Shown here in pieces: positions 46,001 through 53,287 of a stretch of 64,000 bases of DNA. The stretch lies in the NCBI RefSeq assembly GCF_013085345.1, contig NZ_JABFAJ010000010.1, positions 62,001 through 126,000 of the forward strand, written 5' to 3'. The translations under genes were made by a program, and so were the position numbers. Each line of letters begins with the position of its first letter. Position 1 is the first letter of the stretch. The notes beneath the pieces are model-generated. The model had not been told where the DNA came from. It saw only the letters and a program-made list of their open reading frames with translations, and made no database searches. Origin of the DNA: Isoptericola sediminis (lineage in GTDB: Bacteria > Actinomycetota > Actinomycetes > Actinomycetales > Cellulomonadaceae).

Positions 46001-46414
46001 TCAGGTGGCGCGGAAGAACGCGTTCGCCCGGGCGTTCCAGAGCATCACGATGATCAGGAGGGCGAACAGCCCGGACAGGAGCGCGGACCAGAACCCGGCG
46101 TACTCCCCCCAGACGATGACGACCCAGAGGGAGAGCACCACGCGCAGCGCCATGAGCAGAGTGACCAGGAACCGGGAGAAGCGGTTCCCGTTGCCGAGGC
46201 CGACCGCGACCAGGGCGACGACGAGGCCGAGGGCGATCTCGACCCAGGCGTAGACGGGGGCGTCGCTCGCGCCGATGCCGGCATCGGCGAGCACCTCGTC
46301 GGTGGCGAGCAGCATGAGCACCCCGCCGACGACCGAGGCGATGGCGACCAGCCAGGTCAGCACCACGACGAACGTGACGCTGCCGGGACGGGTGACGGGA
46401 CCTGGAGCGGACAT
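46001..46414 (-). CDS. Four-helix membrane protein of unknown function
   Basis: The 137-residue protein starts at ATG 46414 behind GGGAGGG. Four hydrophobic helices are visible (starting near FVVVLTWLVAIASVVGG, APVYAWVEIALGLVVALVAV, FLVTLLMALRVVLSLWVV and WSALLSGLFALLIIVML). The last is followed by a short basic tail. No motif reveals a function. It converges on the multicopper oxidase with a 17-bp gap. Confidence 0.8.
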   Translation of the reverse strand: MSAPGPVTRPGSVTFVVVLTWLVAIASVVGGVLMLLATDEVLADAGIGASDAPVYAWVEIALGLVVALVAVGLGNGNRFSRFLVTLLMALRVVLSLWVVIVWGEYAGFWSALLSGLFALLIIVMLWNARANAFFRAT

Positions 46415-46569
46415 GGGAACCCTCCCTGGGTCGTGCTGCAGCCGCGGCGCCGCCGGGTGCGCGGTACGGACGCTGACCACGCTAGACAGCGTCCCGTGCG
46501 CTCGCGCGGCGGAGCCTCTCGGCCCGGTGCGACGCACGCGGGGTGACGCCGGGGCCGGCACGGCGCAGG

Positions 46570-47373
46570 ATGGTCGTCGTGACCACGCTGCTGCCCGACC
46601 ACCCGGACCCCGACCGTCCCGTCGTCGTCGCCCACCGCGGCTACTCCGCCGTGGCGCCGCAGAACACGTTCGCCGCCTTCGACGCGGCGTGGCGTGCCGG
46701 CGCCCCGGCCCTGGAGCTCGACGTGCGGCTCAGCGCCGACGGCGTCCCCGTCGTCATCCACGACCCGGTCGTCGACCGGGTGACCGACGGTTCCGGCGCC
46801 GTCGCCGACCTCGACGTCCACACCCTGCAGGGCCTCGACGCCGGGGGCCCGTTCTCGTCGGCGTTCGCCGGGCAGCGCATCCCGCTCCTGCAGGACGTCC
46901 TGGCGTTCCTGGCTGCCCGGCCCGGCATGGACCTCCTGTGCGAGTACAAGGGCGCCTGGACGACGGAGCAGGTCGCCCCGACGACGTCCGCGATCGATGC
47001 CGCCGGGCTGGCGGGGCGCTGCATCGTCCAGGGGTTCCACCGCGGGACGGTGGCGGCGCTGCGGGAGGCCGCACCACACCTGCCCCGGGGGCTGCTCTGC
47101 GAGGAGGTGCCGGCCGACCTCCTGGACGCCGCCGCCGACCTCGACGTCGTGACCGTCAACCCCGCCGTGGCGTCCGTGCTGGCCGATCCGGCGCTCGTCC
47201 GACACGCGCAGGCGGCGGGCCGCCGGGTCATGCCCTGGACCGCCAACTCGTCCCGGGAGTGGGAGCTCCTGCTCGGCGCCGGCGTCGACGGCGTGGTGAC
47301 CGACCGGCCCGGCGAGCTGCGCGGATGGCTCAGCGGGCGCGCGCGGCGCGGGGCGGGCTCGGTCGTCGGCTAG
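46570..47373 (+). CDS. Glycerophosphodiester phosphodiesterase
   Basis: The 267-residue TIM-barrel enzyme has the GDPD signature VVAHRGYSAVAPQNTFAAF near residue 20 and ALELDVRLSADGVPVVIHDP near 50. A metal-site Glu lies in LLCEYKG and the C-terminal motif MPWTANSSREWELLLGAGVDGVVTDRP closes it. No signal peptide is seen, so it acts in the cytosol on glycerophosphodiesters to give glycerol-3-phosphate. Starts at ATG 46570 or GTG 46579 are both possible. Its stop overlaps that of the MscS gene on the opposite strand. Confidence 0.9.
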   Translation: MVVVTTLLPDHPDPDRPVVVAHRGYSAVAPQNTFAAFDAAWRAGAPALELDVRLSADGVPVVIHDPVVDRVTDGSGAVADLDVHTLQGLDAGGPFSSAFAGQRIPLLQDVLAFLAARPGMDLLCEYKGAWTTEQVAPTTSAIDAAGLAGRCIVQGFHRGTVAALREAAPHLPRGLLCEEVPADLLDAAADLDVVTVNPAVASVLADPALVRHAQAAGRRVMPWTANSSREWELLLGAGVDGVVTDRPGELRGWLSGRARRGAGSVVG

Positions 47374-49037
47374 CCGCCGTCACCGCCCTCGACCGGGCCG
47401 CCCTCCCCGGAGTCCCGGGACAGCCCGGACCGACGCATCCGGCGGTGCGCCTCGTCGTCGGCGGGGTCGTCGGACTCCGCGGCGGTGCCGTCGTCGGAGG
47501 TGCCGTCCGCGGCGACCCGCGGGTCGTCGGGTGTGCCGGTGCTGTCGTCCTCGATCGCGATCTCCCCCGTCAGCCGGCGCTCGGCGTTCTCCTCGCGCTC
47601 CTCGATGACGTCCTGCCCCGGACCGTTGAAGGTCCGCGACCGCTCCTCGGCCGACTCGCTGCCGCTGTACAGCCCCGGACGGTCGACGCTGTCGAGCACC
47701 ATCGTCGCGTCGGCCGCGGCGTCTGGCGCCGGCGCGGGCTCCTCCCAGCGCCGGTCGCGCAGCCGGCGGAGCAGACCCCGCTCCCGGACGGAGGTCCGCC
47801 GGGGCCCGGAGGTCGCCGTGCGCCCCGGGACGACGATGAGGCCGTCGTCCTCGTCCTGCTCGGCCCCGGGCGAGAGGGCCGCGGCGTCGTCGGGCTCCGG
47901 CTGCGCCGCGTCCTCGCTCGGGGCTGCGGCGTCCTCGACGGCCGGCAGCACGTGGTCGGCCTCCTCGAAGCGGGTCCGCGGGATGGCGTACGGAGCCTCG
48001 CGCTGCAGCCAGGACACCAGGCCCTCGCGCACGGTGCACCGCAGGTCCCACAGGGTCGGCGAGTCCTGTGCGCTGACCAGGGCACGGACGCGGACGTACC
48101 CGGACGTGGCGGAGGTCACCTCGAGGATGCCGAGCCGCTCGTCCCACAGGGACGAGGCGCGCAGGATCCGCTCCAGCTCGGCCCGCATCGCCGCCAGCGG
48201 GACGCGGAAGTCGACGTCGAACTCCACGGTGCCGAGCAGGTCGGCGGCCCGCCGCGTCCAGTTCTCGAACGGCGTCGTCGTGAAGTAGGTGCTGGGCAGG
48301 ATGATGCGCCGGTCGTCCCACACGTGGACGACGACGTAGGTCAGGGTGATCTCCTCGATCCGGCCGAACTCGCCCTCGAGCACCACGACGTCGTCCACGC
48401 GGATCGCGTCGGTGAACGCGATCTGCATGCCGGCGAAGGTGTTCGCCAGGCTCGACTGCGCGGCGAGGCCGGCGACCAGCGAGAGCACACCGGCCGAGGC
48501 CAGGATCGAGGCACCCGCGGTGCGCATCTGCGGGAACGTGAGCAGCACGGCGGCGATCGCGAACACGACGACGACCGCGACGGTGAACCGCCGCACGATG
48601 GAGATCTGGGTCTCCACACGGCGTTTGTGCCGGTCGTCGTGGCTGCCGGCGAGCCGGGCCAGGGTGCGGTCCTCCACGACGAACGCCATGGCGCCGACCA
48701 ACCAGGCCCCCGCCAGGATCGCGGTGATGACCAGCGTGTGCTGGACCACGCCGTACCAGGCCTGGTCCCGGTCCGCCGACACGGTGACCGCGACCCACAC
48801 GGCGACGGTCATGAGCAGCGCGCGCAAGGGCTTGCGGAGCCGGGTCGCCATGTCGCGCAGCAGCGGCCGACGCCGGGCTAGGCGCCGGATCAGCGCCGAC
48901 ACCACGGTCACCAGGAGGTACGCCACCACCAGCGCGGCCCCGGCCCAGGCCAGGGTCACGGTCAGGGAGACCGTCGCCTCGACCGTCTGGTCGACCGTCT
49001 CCTCGTCGATTCCTCCGCCATCACCGTCCAGGAACAT
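47370..49037 (-). CDS. Mechanosensitive ion channel (MscS family) with long acidic tail
   Basis: The 555-residue membrane protein has four helices in the first 185 residues. The MscS pore helix and beta domain follow: ASAGVLSLVAGLAAQSSLANTFAG (about 175-198), then IRVDDVVVLEGEFGRIEEITLTYVVV. The usual vestibule part ends near residue 340. Beyond it lie about 210 residues rich in Glu, Asp, Pro and Ser, predicted disordered and not needed for the channel. It protects against hypo-osmotic shock. The minus-strand stop TAG and the GDPD stop TAG share the tetramer CTAG at 47370-47373. Confidence 0.9.
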   Translation of the reverse strand: MFLDGDGGGIDEETVDQTVEATVSLTVTLAWAGAALVVAYLLVTVVSALIRRLARRRPLLRDMATRLRKPLRALLMTVAVWVAVTVSADRDQAWYGVVQHTLVITAILAGAWLVGAMAFVVEDRTLARLAGSHDDRHKRRVETQISIVRRFTVAVVVVFAIAAVLLTFPQMRTAGASILASAGVLSLVAGLAAQSSLANTFAGMQIAFTDAIRVDDVVVLEGEFGRIEEITLTYVVVHVWDDRRIILPSTYFTTTPFENWTRRAADLLGTVEFDVDFRVPLAAMRAELERILRASSLWDERLGILEVTSATSGYVRVRALVSAQDSPTLWDLRCTVREGLVSWLQREAPYAIPRTRFEEADHVLPAVEDAAAPSEDAAQPEPDDAAALSPGAEQDEDDGLIVVPGRTATSGPRRTSVRERGLLRRLRDRRWEEPAPAPDAAADATMVLDSVDRPGLYSGSESAEERSRTFNGPGQDVIEEREENAERRLTGEIAIEDDSTGTPDDPRVAADGTSDDGTAAESDDPADDEAHRRMRRSGLSRDSGEGGPVEGGDGG

Positions 49038-49086
49038 GAGGATCAGCCTAAGGACGCCCGGCGGATCGTGCGCAGCCGCCGGCGGG

Positions 49087-49686
49087 TCAGGACGTGGACG
49101 GGGCGAACCGTCGGCGCGGCGGCCGGTGCAGCCAGGTGCGGAGCCGACCGGTCACCCAGGGCAGCACCCAGAACGACATGATCGGGGTGAGGATCAGCGT
49201 CGTGATCAGGACCTGGAGCACCAGCGGCAACCCGTCGAAGGCGGGGACCAGCCAGGCCACCAGAGCGGTGAACGTCAGGTTGACGGGGAAGAACCCGAGC
49301 CAGATCGCGATCGACTGCTTCCACCGGGGCGGAGCCGGCAGCAGCGGTGGGCCGGACGGCTCGTCCTGGCGCAGGGGCGGGTCGAACCATCCCTCGATGC
49401 CGGTCCGCTTCGTGACGGCGTGCTCGGTGACGAGCCCCTCGCCCTCGGCGAGCCAGCTCCGGCGATCGGCGGAGGTCTCCCAGGCCTCGAGACGTTCGGC
49501 GTCGGCGAACCGGTAGAGCATGATCCAGTCCGTCGACCCCTCGGCGGCGCGGATCCACCCGGAGCCCAGGAACCCGGGCCACCGGTTGGCGAGCCGGACA
49601 CCCGCCTGGACCCAGGCGGTCACCTCGGGCACTCGGTCGGGGCTGACGATACGGTGGATCGACACGGTCACGGGTGTGGGCGTCAT
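49087..49686 (-). CDS. Antibiotic-biosynthesis-monooxygenase-domain membrane protein
   Basis: The 199-residue protein from ATG 49686 has an N-terminal ABM-type ferredoxin-like domain (VTVSIHRIVSPDRVPEVTAW, GSGWIRAAEGSTDWIMLYRFADAERLEAWE). It ends with two membrane helices (WLGFFPVNLTFTALVAWLVP and LVLQVLITTLILTPIMSFWVL). This soluble-plus-two-helix form is widespread and of unknown function; no monooxygenase activity should be assumed. Confidence 0.82.
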   Translation of the reverse strand: MTPTPVTVSIHRIVSPDRVPEVTAWVQAGVRLANRWPGFLGSGWIRAAEGSTDWIMLYRFADAERLEAWETSADRRSWLAEGEGLVTEHAVTKRTGIEGWFDPPLRQDEPSGPPLLPAPPRWKQSIAIWLGFFPVNLTFTALVAWLVPAFDGLPLVLQVLITTLILTPIMSFWVLPWVTGRLRTWLHRPPRRRFAPSTS

Positions 49687-49940
49687 GCCCGTAGTGTTCG
49701 TGGTGCGGTGCCCCGGGGCGAAACCGGGACGCGTGACCGGGACGCTTCCGTTCAGGATGCGGACCACCACCGCCATCGGGTGCGGGATGCGGCTTTCGCC
49801 CCCTCTTCACCGACGCGGCGCACTTCGCCCGCGAGACTCTCGACCGATCGTCCCCTCCTCGGCAGAGTGCTGTCACATCGAGGCACCACGATGGTCTGCG
49901 GCCCGAAACCCGGACCCCGAGTACTTCCAAGGACATCCCC

Positions 49941-50990
49941 GTGATCGCACCTCGCTTGACCCTGCCCTGGCGCCGGACCGGCAGCCGCGTCGCGCCCCGG
50001 CACCGGATCGGCGCGACGCGCAGCCCCCGCACCGCCGTCGGCGGTGCCATGGCCGGCCTGGCCCTGACGGCCGCCGTCGCGACCGCCGTCACCCCCGGCA
50101 TCGCCGACGCCGAGACGGGCACCCTCGCCGAGACGCGCGGCGCCGCGAGCCCCGCGCCGTCGGACGACCCGACCGCGTCCGTCGTCACCTCCGACGACAG
50201 CGCCACCCTCACCGCGACGGCCGCCCTGCACCGGGCCGAGACCGTCGTCCAGCAGACCGAGTCCCTGCCGCGCAAGCAGGAGCGCCGGATCGAGCGCCGC
50301 GCGGAGAAGCTGTCCGCGATGCTCGAGACGCGCTCGGAGGCCGGCGCCTCCCGTGCCGCCGAGCGCGCCCCGTTGTCGGCGGCCGACCAGGGCTCGGCGA
50401 CGACGAAGGCCACCGAGAAGTCGCTGACGACGACGGCCCAGGAGCTCACGAAGCTGCTGGACCGTGCGCAGACCTCGGCGGTCGACGTCGAGGCGGCCCC
50501 ACCGACGCCGCGCGAGGTCGCGAAGGAGCAGGCGACCAAGGCCGAGAAGGCCGCGAAGAAGATCTCCCGGCACGCGGACTCCCTCGACGGGTTCGCCAAC
50601 GGCAAGATCCCCGGCGGCAAGCTGAAGAACCTCTCCTTCGCCAAGGGCGAGACCCTGCGTGCCGACGCCGCGGCGCAGCTCGAGCGGCTCAACGTCGCCT
50701 ACCGCGCCAAGTTCGGCCGGAGCCTGTCGGTCAACGACTCCTACCGGTCGTACTCCTCGCAGGTCGCCACCCGCGCGAGCAAGGGCTACATGGCGGCCGT
50801 GCCGGGCTACTCGAACCACGGCTGGGGTGTGGCCGTCGACCTCGGGGACGGCGTCGAGTCCTTCGGCACCGCCGAGTACACCTGGATGCGCAAGCACGCC
50901 CCGGAGTTCGGCTGGGACAACCCCGCGTGGGCCCGCGCCGACGGGCGCAAGCCGGAGGCCTGGCACTGGGAGTACAAGCCGATCGGCTGA
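49941..50990 (+). CDS. Secreted M15 D-alanyl-D-alanine carboxypeptidase-like protein
   Basis: The 349-residue protein starts at GTG 49941 with a long twin-basic leader and a hydrophobic segment (AMAGLALTAAVATAVTPG). An Ala/Glu/Lys-rich helical linker runs from about residue 60 to 225 and is probably coiled coil. The C-terminal M15B (VanY-type) domain has NDSYRSYSSQVATRA, the zinc and catalytic motifs YSNHGWGVAVDLG near 290 and EAWHWEYKP near the end. It trims peptidoglycan stem peptides outside the cell. The 254 bp upstream contain no other gene; a c-di-AMP riboswitch was considered but not found. Confidence 0.88.
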   Translation: MIAPRLTLPWRRTGSRVAPRHRIGATRSPRTAVGGAMAGLALTAAVATAVTPGIADAETGTLAETRGAASPAPSDDPTASVVTSDDSATLTATAALHRAETVVQQTESLPRKQERRIERRAEKLSAMLETRSEAGASRAAERAPLSAADQGSATTKATEKSLTTTAQELTKLLDRAQTSAVDVEAAPPTPREVAKEQATKAEKAAKKISRHADSLDGFANGKIPGGKLKNLSFAKGETLRADAAAQLERLNVAYRAKFGRSLSVNDSYRSYSSQVATRASKGYMAAVPGYSNHGWGVAVDLGDGVESFGTAEYTWMRKHAPEFGWDNPAWARADGRKPEAWHWEYKPIG

Positions 50991-50995
50991 CGCGG

Positions 50996-51349
50996 TCAGC
51001 CCCAGCCGAGCTCGTGCAGGCGGTCGTCGTCGATCCCGAAGTGGTGGGCGATCTCGTGCACCACGGTGACGGCGACCTCCTCGGCGACCTCGTCCGGCGA
51101 GGAGCAGATCGCCAGGGTCGGGTGCCGGTAGATCGTGATGCGGTCCGGCAGCGAGCCGGCGGCCCAGCCCTGGTCCCGTTCGGTGAGCGGCACCCCCTCG
51201 TACAGCCCGAGGAGCTCGGGGTCGTCCGCCGGGGCGTCGTCCTCGACCAGCACCACGACGTTGTCCATCAGACGGGTCAGCTGTTCCGGGACCTGGTCGA
51301 GGCCCTCGGAGACGGCGGCCTCGAACTCCTCGCGCGACATCTCCACCAC
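50996..51349 (-). CDS. Metallopeptidase family protein (minimal zincin)
   Basis: The 117-residue protein has SREEFEAAVSEGLDQVPEQL at the N-terminus, DNVVVLVEDD, YEGVPLTERD, and the zinc motif VTVVHEIAHHFGIDDDRLHELGWG at the end (HExxHxxGxxD). It belongs to a small conserved actinobacterial minimal-zincin family with no known substrate. I chose GTG 51349 because GGGAGG lies 8 nt upstream; ATG 51340 is also possible. It is convergent with the M15 gene, 5 bp apart. Confidence 0.85.
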   Translation of the reverse strand: MVEMSREEFEAAVSEGLDQVPEQLTRLMDNVVVLVEDDAPADDPELLGLYEGVPLTERDQGWAAGSLPDRITIYRHPTLAICSSPDEVAEEVAVTVVHEIAHHFGIDDDRLHELGWG

Positions 51350-51399
51350 CGGTCCATCCTCCCTCACGGGCGGAGGAGACCCGGTCGGCGGGTGACCGG

Positions 51400-51405
51400 T
51401 ATGCT
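51400..51405 (+). promoter_or_regulatory. Possible tRNA-Glu -10 box
   Basis: TATGCT fits TANNNT and lies 11 bp upstream of the mature tRNA-Glu 5' end. The -35 region (around GAGACC at 51376) is weak. Confidence 0.35.
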
Positions 51406-51416
51406 GTCCCCGGCCG

Positions 51417-51489
51417 GCCCCCATCGTCTAGCGGCCTAGGACCCCGCCCTTTCACGGCGGTAGCACGGGTTCGAATCCCGTTGGGGGTA
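51417..51489 (+). tRNA. tRNA-Glu (anticodon TTC)
   Basis: Acceptor strands GCCCCCA and TGGGGGT pair with a G-T first pair. The anticodon stem CCGCC/GGCGG holds loop CTTTCAC, and the T arm is ACGGGTTCGAATCCCGT. The discriminator base is A. CCA is not encoded. Confidence 0.95.
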
Positions 51490-51590
51490 CTCAGCAGGCG
51501 CCCCGGCGTCCGCACGGGTCGGCTGTCGGCGTGGCCTGTGCCACGTCCGGCACCGGCATCAGGAGTGTTTCTCCTGGTCAGGATCCGATT

Positions 51591-51619
51591 TTCAGATCCG
51601 GGCCAGCATGGGGTACGCT
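51591..51619 (+). promoter_or_regulatory. Promoter of the tRNA-Asp/tRNA-Phe unit
   Basis: TTCAGA (51591-51596) and TACGCT (51614-51619) are 17 bp apart, giving a start about 43 nt before tRNA-Asp. A dyad GGATCCGATTTTCAGATCC overlaps the -35. The remaining 51490-51590 shows nothing else. Confidence 0.5.
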
Positions 51620-51668
51620 TCTTCTCGGCTCGAAACGAGCACCTCGATCGGGAGATCATCTCGATCAT

Positions 51669-51742
51669 GGCCCTGTAGCGCAGTTGGTTAGCGCGCCGCC
51701 CTGTCACGGCGGAGGTCGCGGGTTCAAGTCCCGTCAGGGTCG
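51669..51742 (+). tRNA. tRNA-Asp (anticodon GTC)
   Basis: Acceptor GGCCCTG pairs with CAGGGTC. The anticodon stem CCGCC/GGCGG encloses CTGTCAC, the T arm is GCGGGTTCAAGTCCCGT, and the discriminator is G as usual for tRNA-Asp. CCA is not encoded. Confidence 0.95.
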
Positions 51743-51791
51743 CGCATGAGCGCCCGGAACGTCGGCAACGGCGCCCGGGCTTTCGTGTCCT

Positions 51792-51864
51792 GGCTCTGTA
51801 GCTCAGTTGGTAGAGCGTTCGACTGAAAATCGAAAGGTCACCGGATCGACGCCGGTCGGAGCCA
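51792..51864 (+). tRNA. tRNA-Phe (anticodon GAA), source of a downstream 3'-end duplication
   Basis: Acceptor GGCTCTG pairs with CGGAGCC with one G-T-type pair. The anticodon stem TTCGA/TCGAA encloses CTGAAAA. The T stem ACCGG/CCGGT encloses ATCGACG, where position 54 is A instead of the near-universal T. It is separated from tRNA-Asp by 49 bp and is followed by a strong terminator. Its last 23 nt and the terminator recur at 52695-52760. Confidence 0.93.
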
Positions 51865-51906
51865 CCCCGACAAGACCCCCCGGACCTCAGGTCCGGGGGG
51901 TCTTGT
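51842..51906 (+). repeat. Direct repeat, copy A: tRNA-Phe 3' end plus terminator
   Basis: This 65-nt segment is repeated as copy B at 52695-52760. The first 25 nt (T arm, acceptor 3' strand and following CC) match at 23 of 25 positions and the downstream hairpin is also conserved. The layout looks like the left attachment site of a tRNA-integrated segment. Confidence 0.75.
51870..51906 (+). terminator. Strong terminator of the tRNA unit
   Basis: A perfect 17-bp stem (left arm ACAAGACCCCCCGGACC, positions 51870-51886; right arm 51890-51906) with a 3-nt TCA loop begins 5 nt after the tRNA-Phe discriminator base. Confidence 0.85.
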
Positions 51907-52066
51907 GTTGCGGCCGTCGAGCACTCGTCCTGGACCGAACGTCCGGCCTGCTTCCGGCCTCGTCGGCGCCGTCGAACACCGCCCGTGCGGCGACCGGCCC
52001 CCACCGCCCGTAGCCTGTGGACGAGCGCCGCACCGATCCCGACCCCGCGCCGCACCGGAGGACGCC

Positions 52067-52646
52067 ATGTCCGTGCTCGACGAGATTCTGGACGCGAACC
52101 GGGCCTATGCCGCCGACTTCGGCGCGGTCCGAGCTGGCGCTGCCGCCCGCGCGCGGCTTCGCCATCCTCACCTGCATGGACGCCCGGCTCGACCCGGCGA
52201 AGTACGCGGGCCTCGCCGAGGGCGACGCCCACGTCATCCGCAACGCCGGCGGGCGGGCTTCCGACGACGCCATCCGCTCCTTGGTGATCTCGTACAAGCT
52301 GCTCGGCACGCGCGAGTTCTTCGTGATCCACCACACGGACTGCGGCATGGAGTTCTTCACCGACGAGGTGATGAGCGGACTGCTGGCGCAGAGCCTCGAG
52401 ACCGCTGAGCTCGGACCCGACGGCTTCCGCGACGTCGGGGAGGGCCCGGGCACGAACGCCGGCGCCGACGTCGACTGGCTCACGATCTCCGACCGTGCCC
52501 AGGCCGTCGTCGACGACGTCGTGCGCATCAGGAACAGCCCGCTCGTGCCGGGCCGGATCCCCGTCCACGGGTTCGTGTACGACGTCCGCACCGGCCGACT
52601 GGTCGAGATCGAGGCCGCCACCGCAGCCGGTCGCGCCACCGACTGA
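52067..52646 (+). pseudogene. Beta-class carbonic anhydrase interrupted by a frameshift
   Basis: ATG 52067 has a strong CCGGAGGACGCC ribosome site and begins [20 protein letters not shown], the typical N-terminus of small beta-carbonic anhydrases. At about 52126-52130 the reading frame changes. From [14 protein letters not shown] on, the rest lies in the next frame, with zinc motifs [14 protein letters not shown] and VIHHTDCGM and a complete C-terminus to 52646. Removing one G in GCGGTCC would restore a normal protein of about 193 residues. Either the gene is a recent pseudogene or the sequence has a 1-nt error. A start at GTG 52017 or ATG 52107 in the downstream frame would replace the first residues with unrelated ones. 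The gene lies exactly between the two tRNA-Phe 3'-end copies. Confidence 0.8.
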
Positions 52647-52694
52647 CGACGCGACCCTCGGTCATGACCGCGCCGTCGGCCCCGGACGGCGCAT

Positions 52695-52760
52695 CGGGTC
52701 GACGCCGGCCGGAGCCACCTCGCACAAGACCCCTCGGACATCGCGTCCGGGGGGTCTTGT
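52695..52760 (+). repeat. Direct repeat, copy B: tRNA-Phe 3'-end remnant plus terminator
   Basis: CGGGTCGACGCCGGCCGGAG at 52695 continues as the tRNA acceptor end GCCACC, then a terminator almost like that after tRNA-Phe. Sequence 5' of 52690 has no D or anticodon arm, so this is only a tRNA 3' fragment. Repeats of this kind mark the far end of tRNA-targeted integrations. Confidence 0.75.
52724..52760 (+). terminator. Terminator after the carbonic anhydrase remnant
   Basis: A 16-bp stem (ACAAGACCCCTCGGAC with GTCCGGGGGGTCTTGT, one T-G pair) with a 5-nt loop resembles the terminator after tRNA-Phe and is part of the same duplicated segment. Confidence 0.8.
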
Positions 52761-52870
52761 CGTCCGCTCCGGAGGCCCGGCTCGACGACGCGCCGGGCTG
52801 TTGGAATTGCCTGGACCGGCCAGGACGGGTTGAGTGGTACCCACGAACGCGTCGAGGAGGGGAACTGTCG

Positions 52871-53287
52871 ATGACGGACTGGGACGACGGGCGGACTCCG
52901 CCCGCCGAGCGGCCCCCGAGCGTGGGCCGGCTCGTGGAGAAGATCTCGGAGCAGGCCACCCGCCTGGTGCGGGCCGAGATCGCGCTCGCGAAGGCGGAGG
53001 CGGCGGAGAAGGCGAAGCGGTCCGGCATCGGCGCCGGTCTGATCGCCGTGGCGCTCGTCGTGGTGCTCTACGCGGTCGGCGTCCTGATCTGGTCCGCGAT
53101 CCTCGGTCTCGCCGAGGCCTGGCCCCTGTGGCTGTCCGCCCTGGTGGTCGGTGTGGCGCTCGTGCTGTTCGCCGGACTGCTCGTGGGGATCGGTGCCGCT
53201 CAGCTCAAGCAGGCGAGCACCCGGCCCGAGACGATCGACCGGGTCAAGGAGGACGTCAGCACCGTCAAGGAGGGGATGAAGCGGTGA
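52871..53287 (+). CDS. Phage-holin-family (DUF1469-type) membrane protein
   Basis: The 138-residue protein starts at ATG 52871 behind GGAGGGGA. An amphipathic helix (LVEKISEQATRLVRAEIALAKAEAAEKAKR at about residues 20-50) precedes two membrane helices (GLIAVALVVVLYAVGVLIW and WLSALVVGVALVLFAGLLVG), and then a charged tail. This is the actinobacterial 'phage holin family' seen on ordinary chromosomes beside DUF3618 genes; it is an envelope protein and not evidence of a prophage. GTGA overlap couples it to the next gene. Confidence 0.87.
   Translation: MTDWDDGRTPPAERPPSVGRLVEKISEQATRLVRAEIALAKAEAAEKAKRSGIGAGLIAVALVVVLYAVGVLIWSAILGLAEAWPLWLSALVVGVALVLFAGLLVGIGAAQLKQASTRPETIDRVKEDVSTVKEGMKR

Noticed and set aside
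49687-49940. c-di-AMP (ydaO) riboswitch before the M15 peptidase
   Set aside because: Actinobacterial wall-hydrolase genes often have one, but the conserved ydaO core elements could not be found in this leader.
52695-52719. Second tRNA-Phe gene
   Set aside because: Only the T arm and acceptor 3' strand are present; upstream sequence has no D arm, anticodon arm or 5' acceptor strand.
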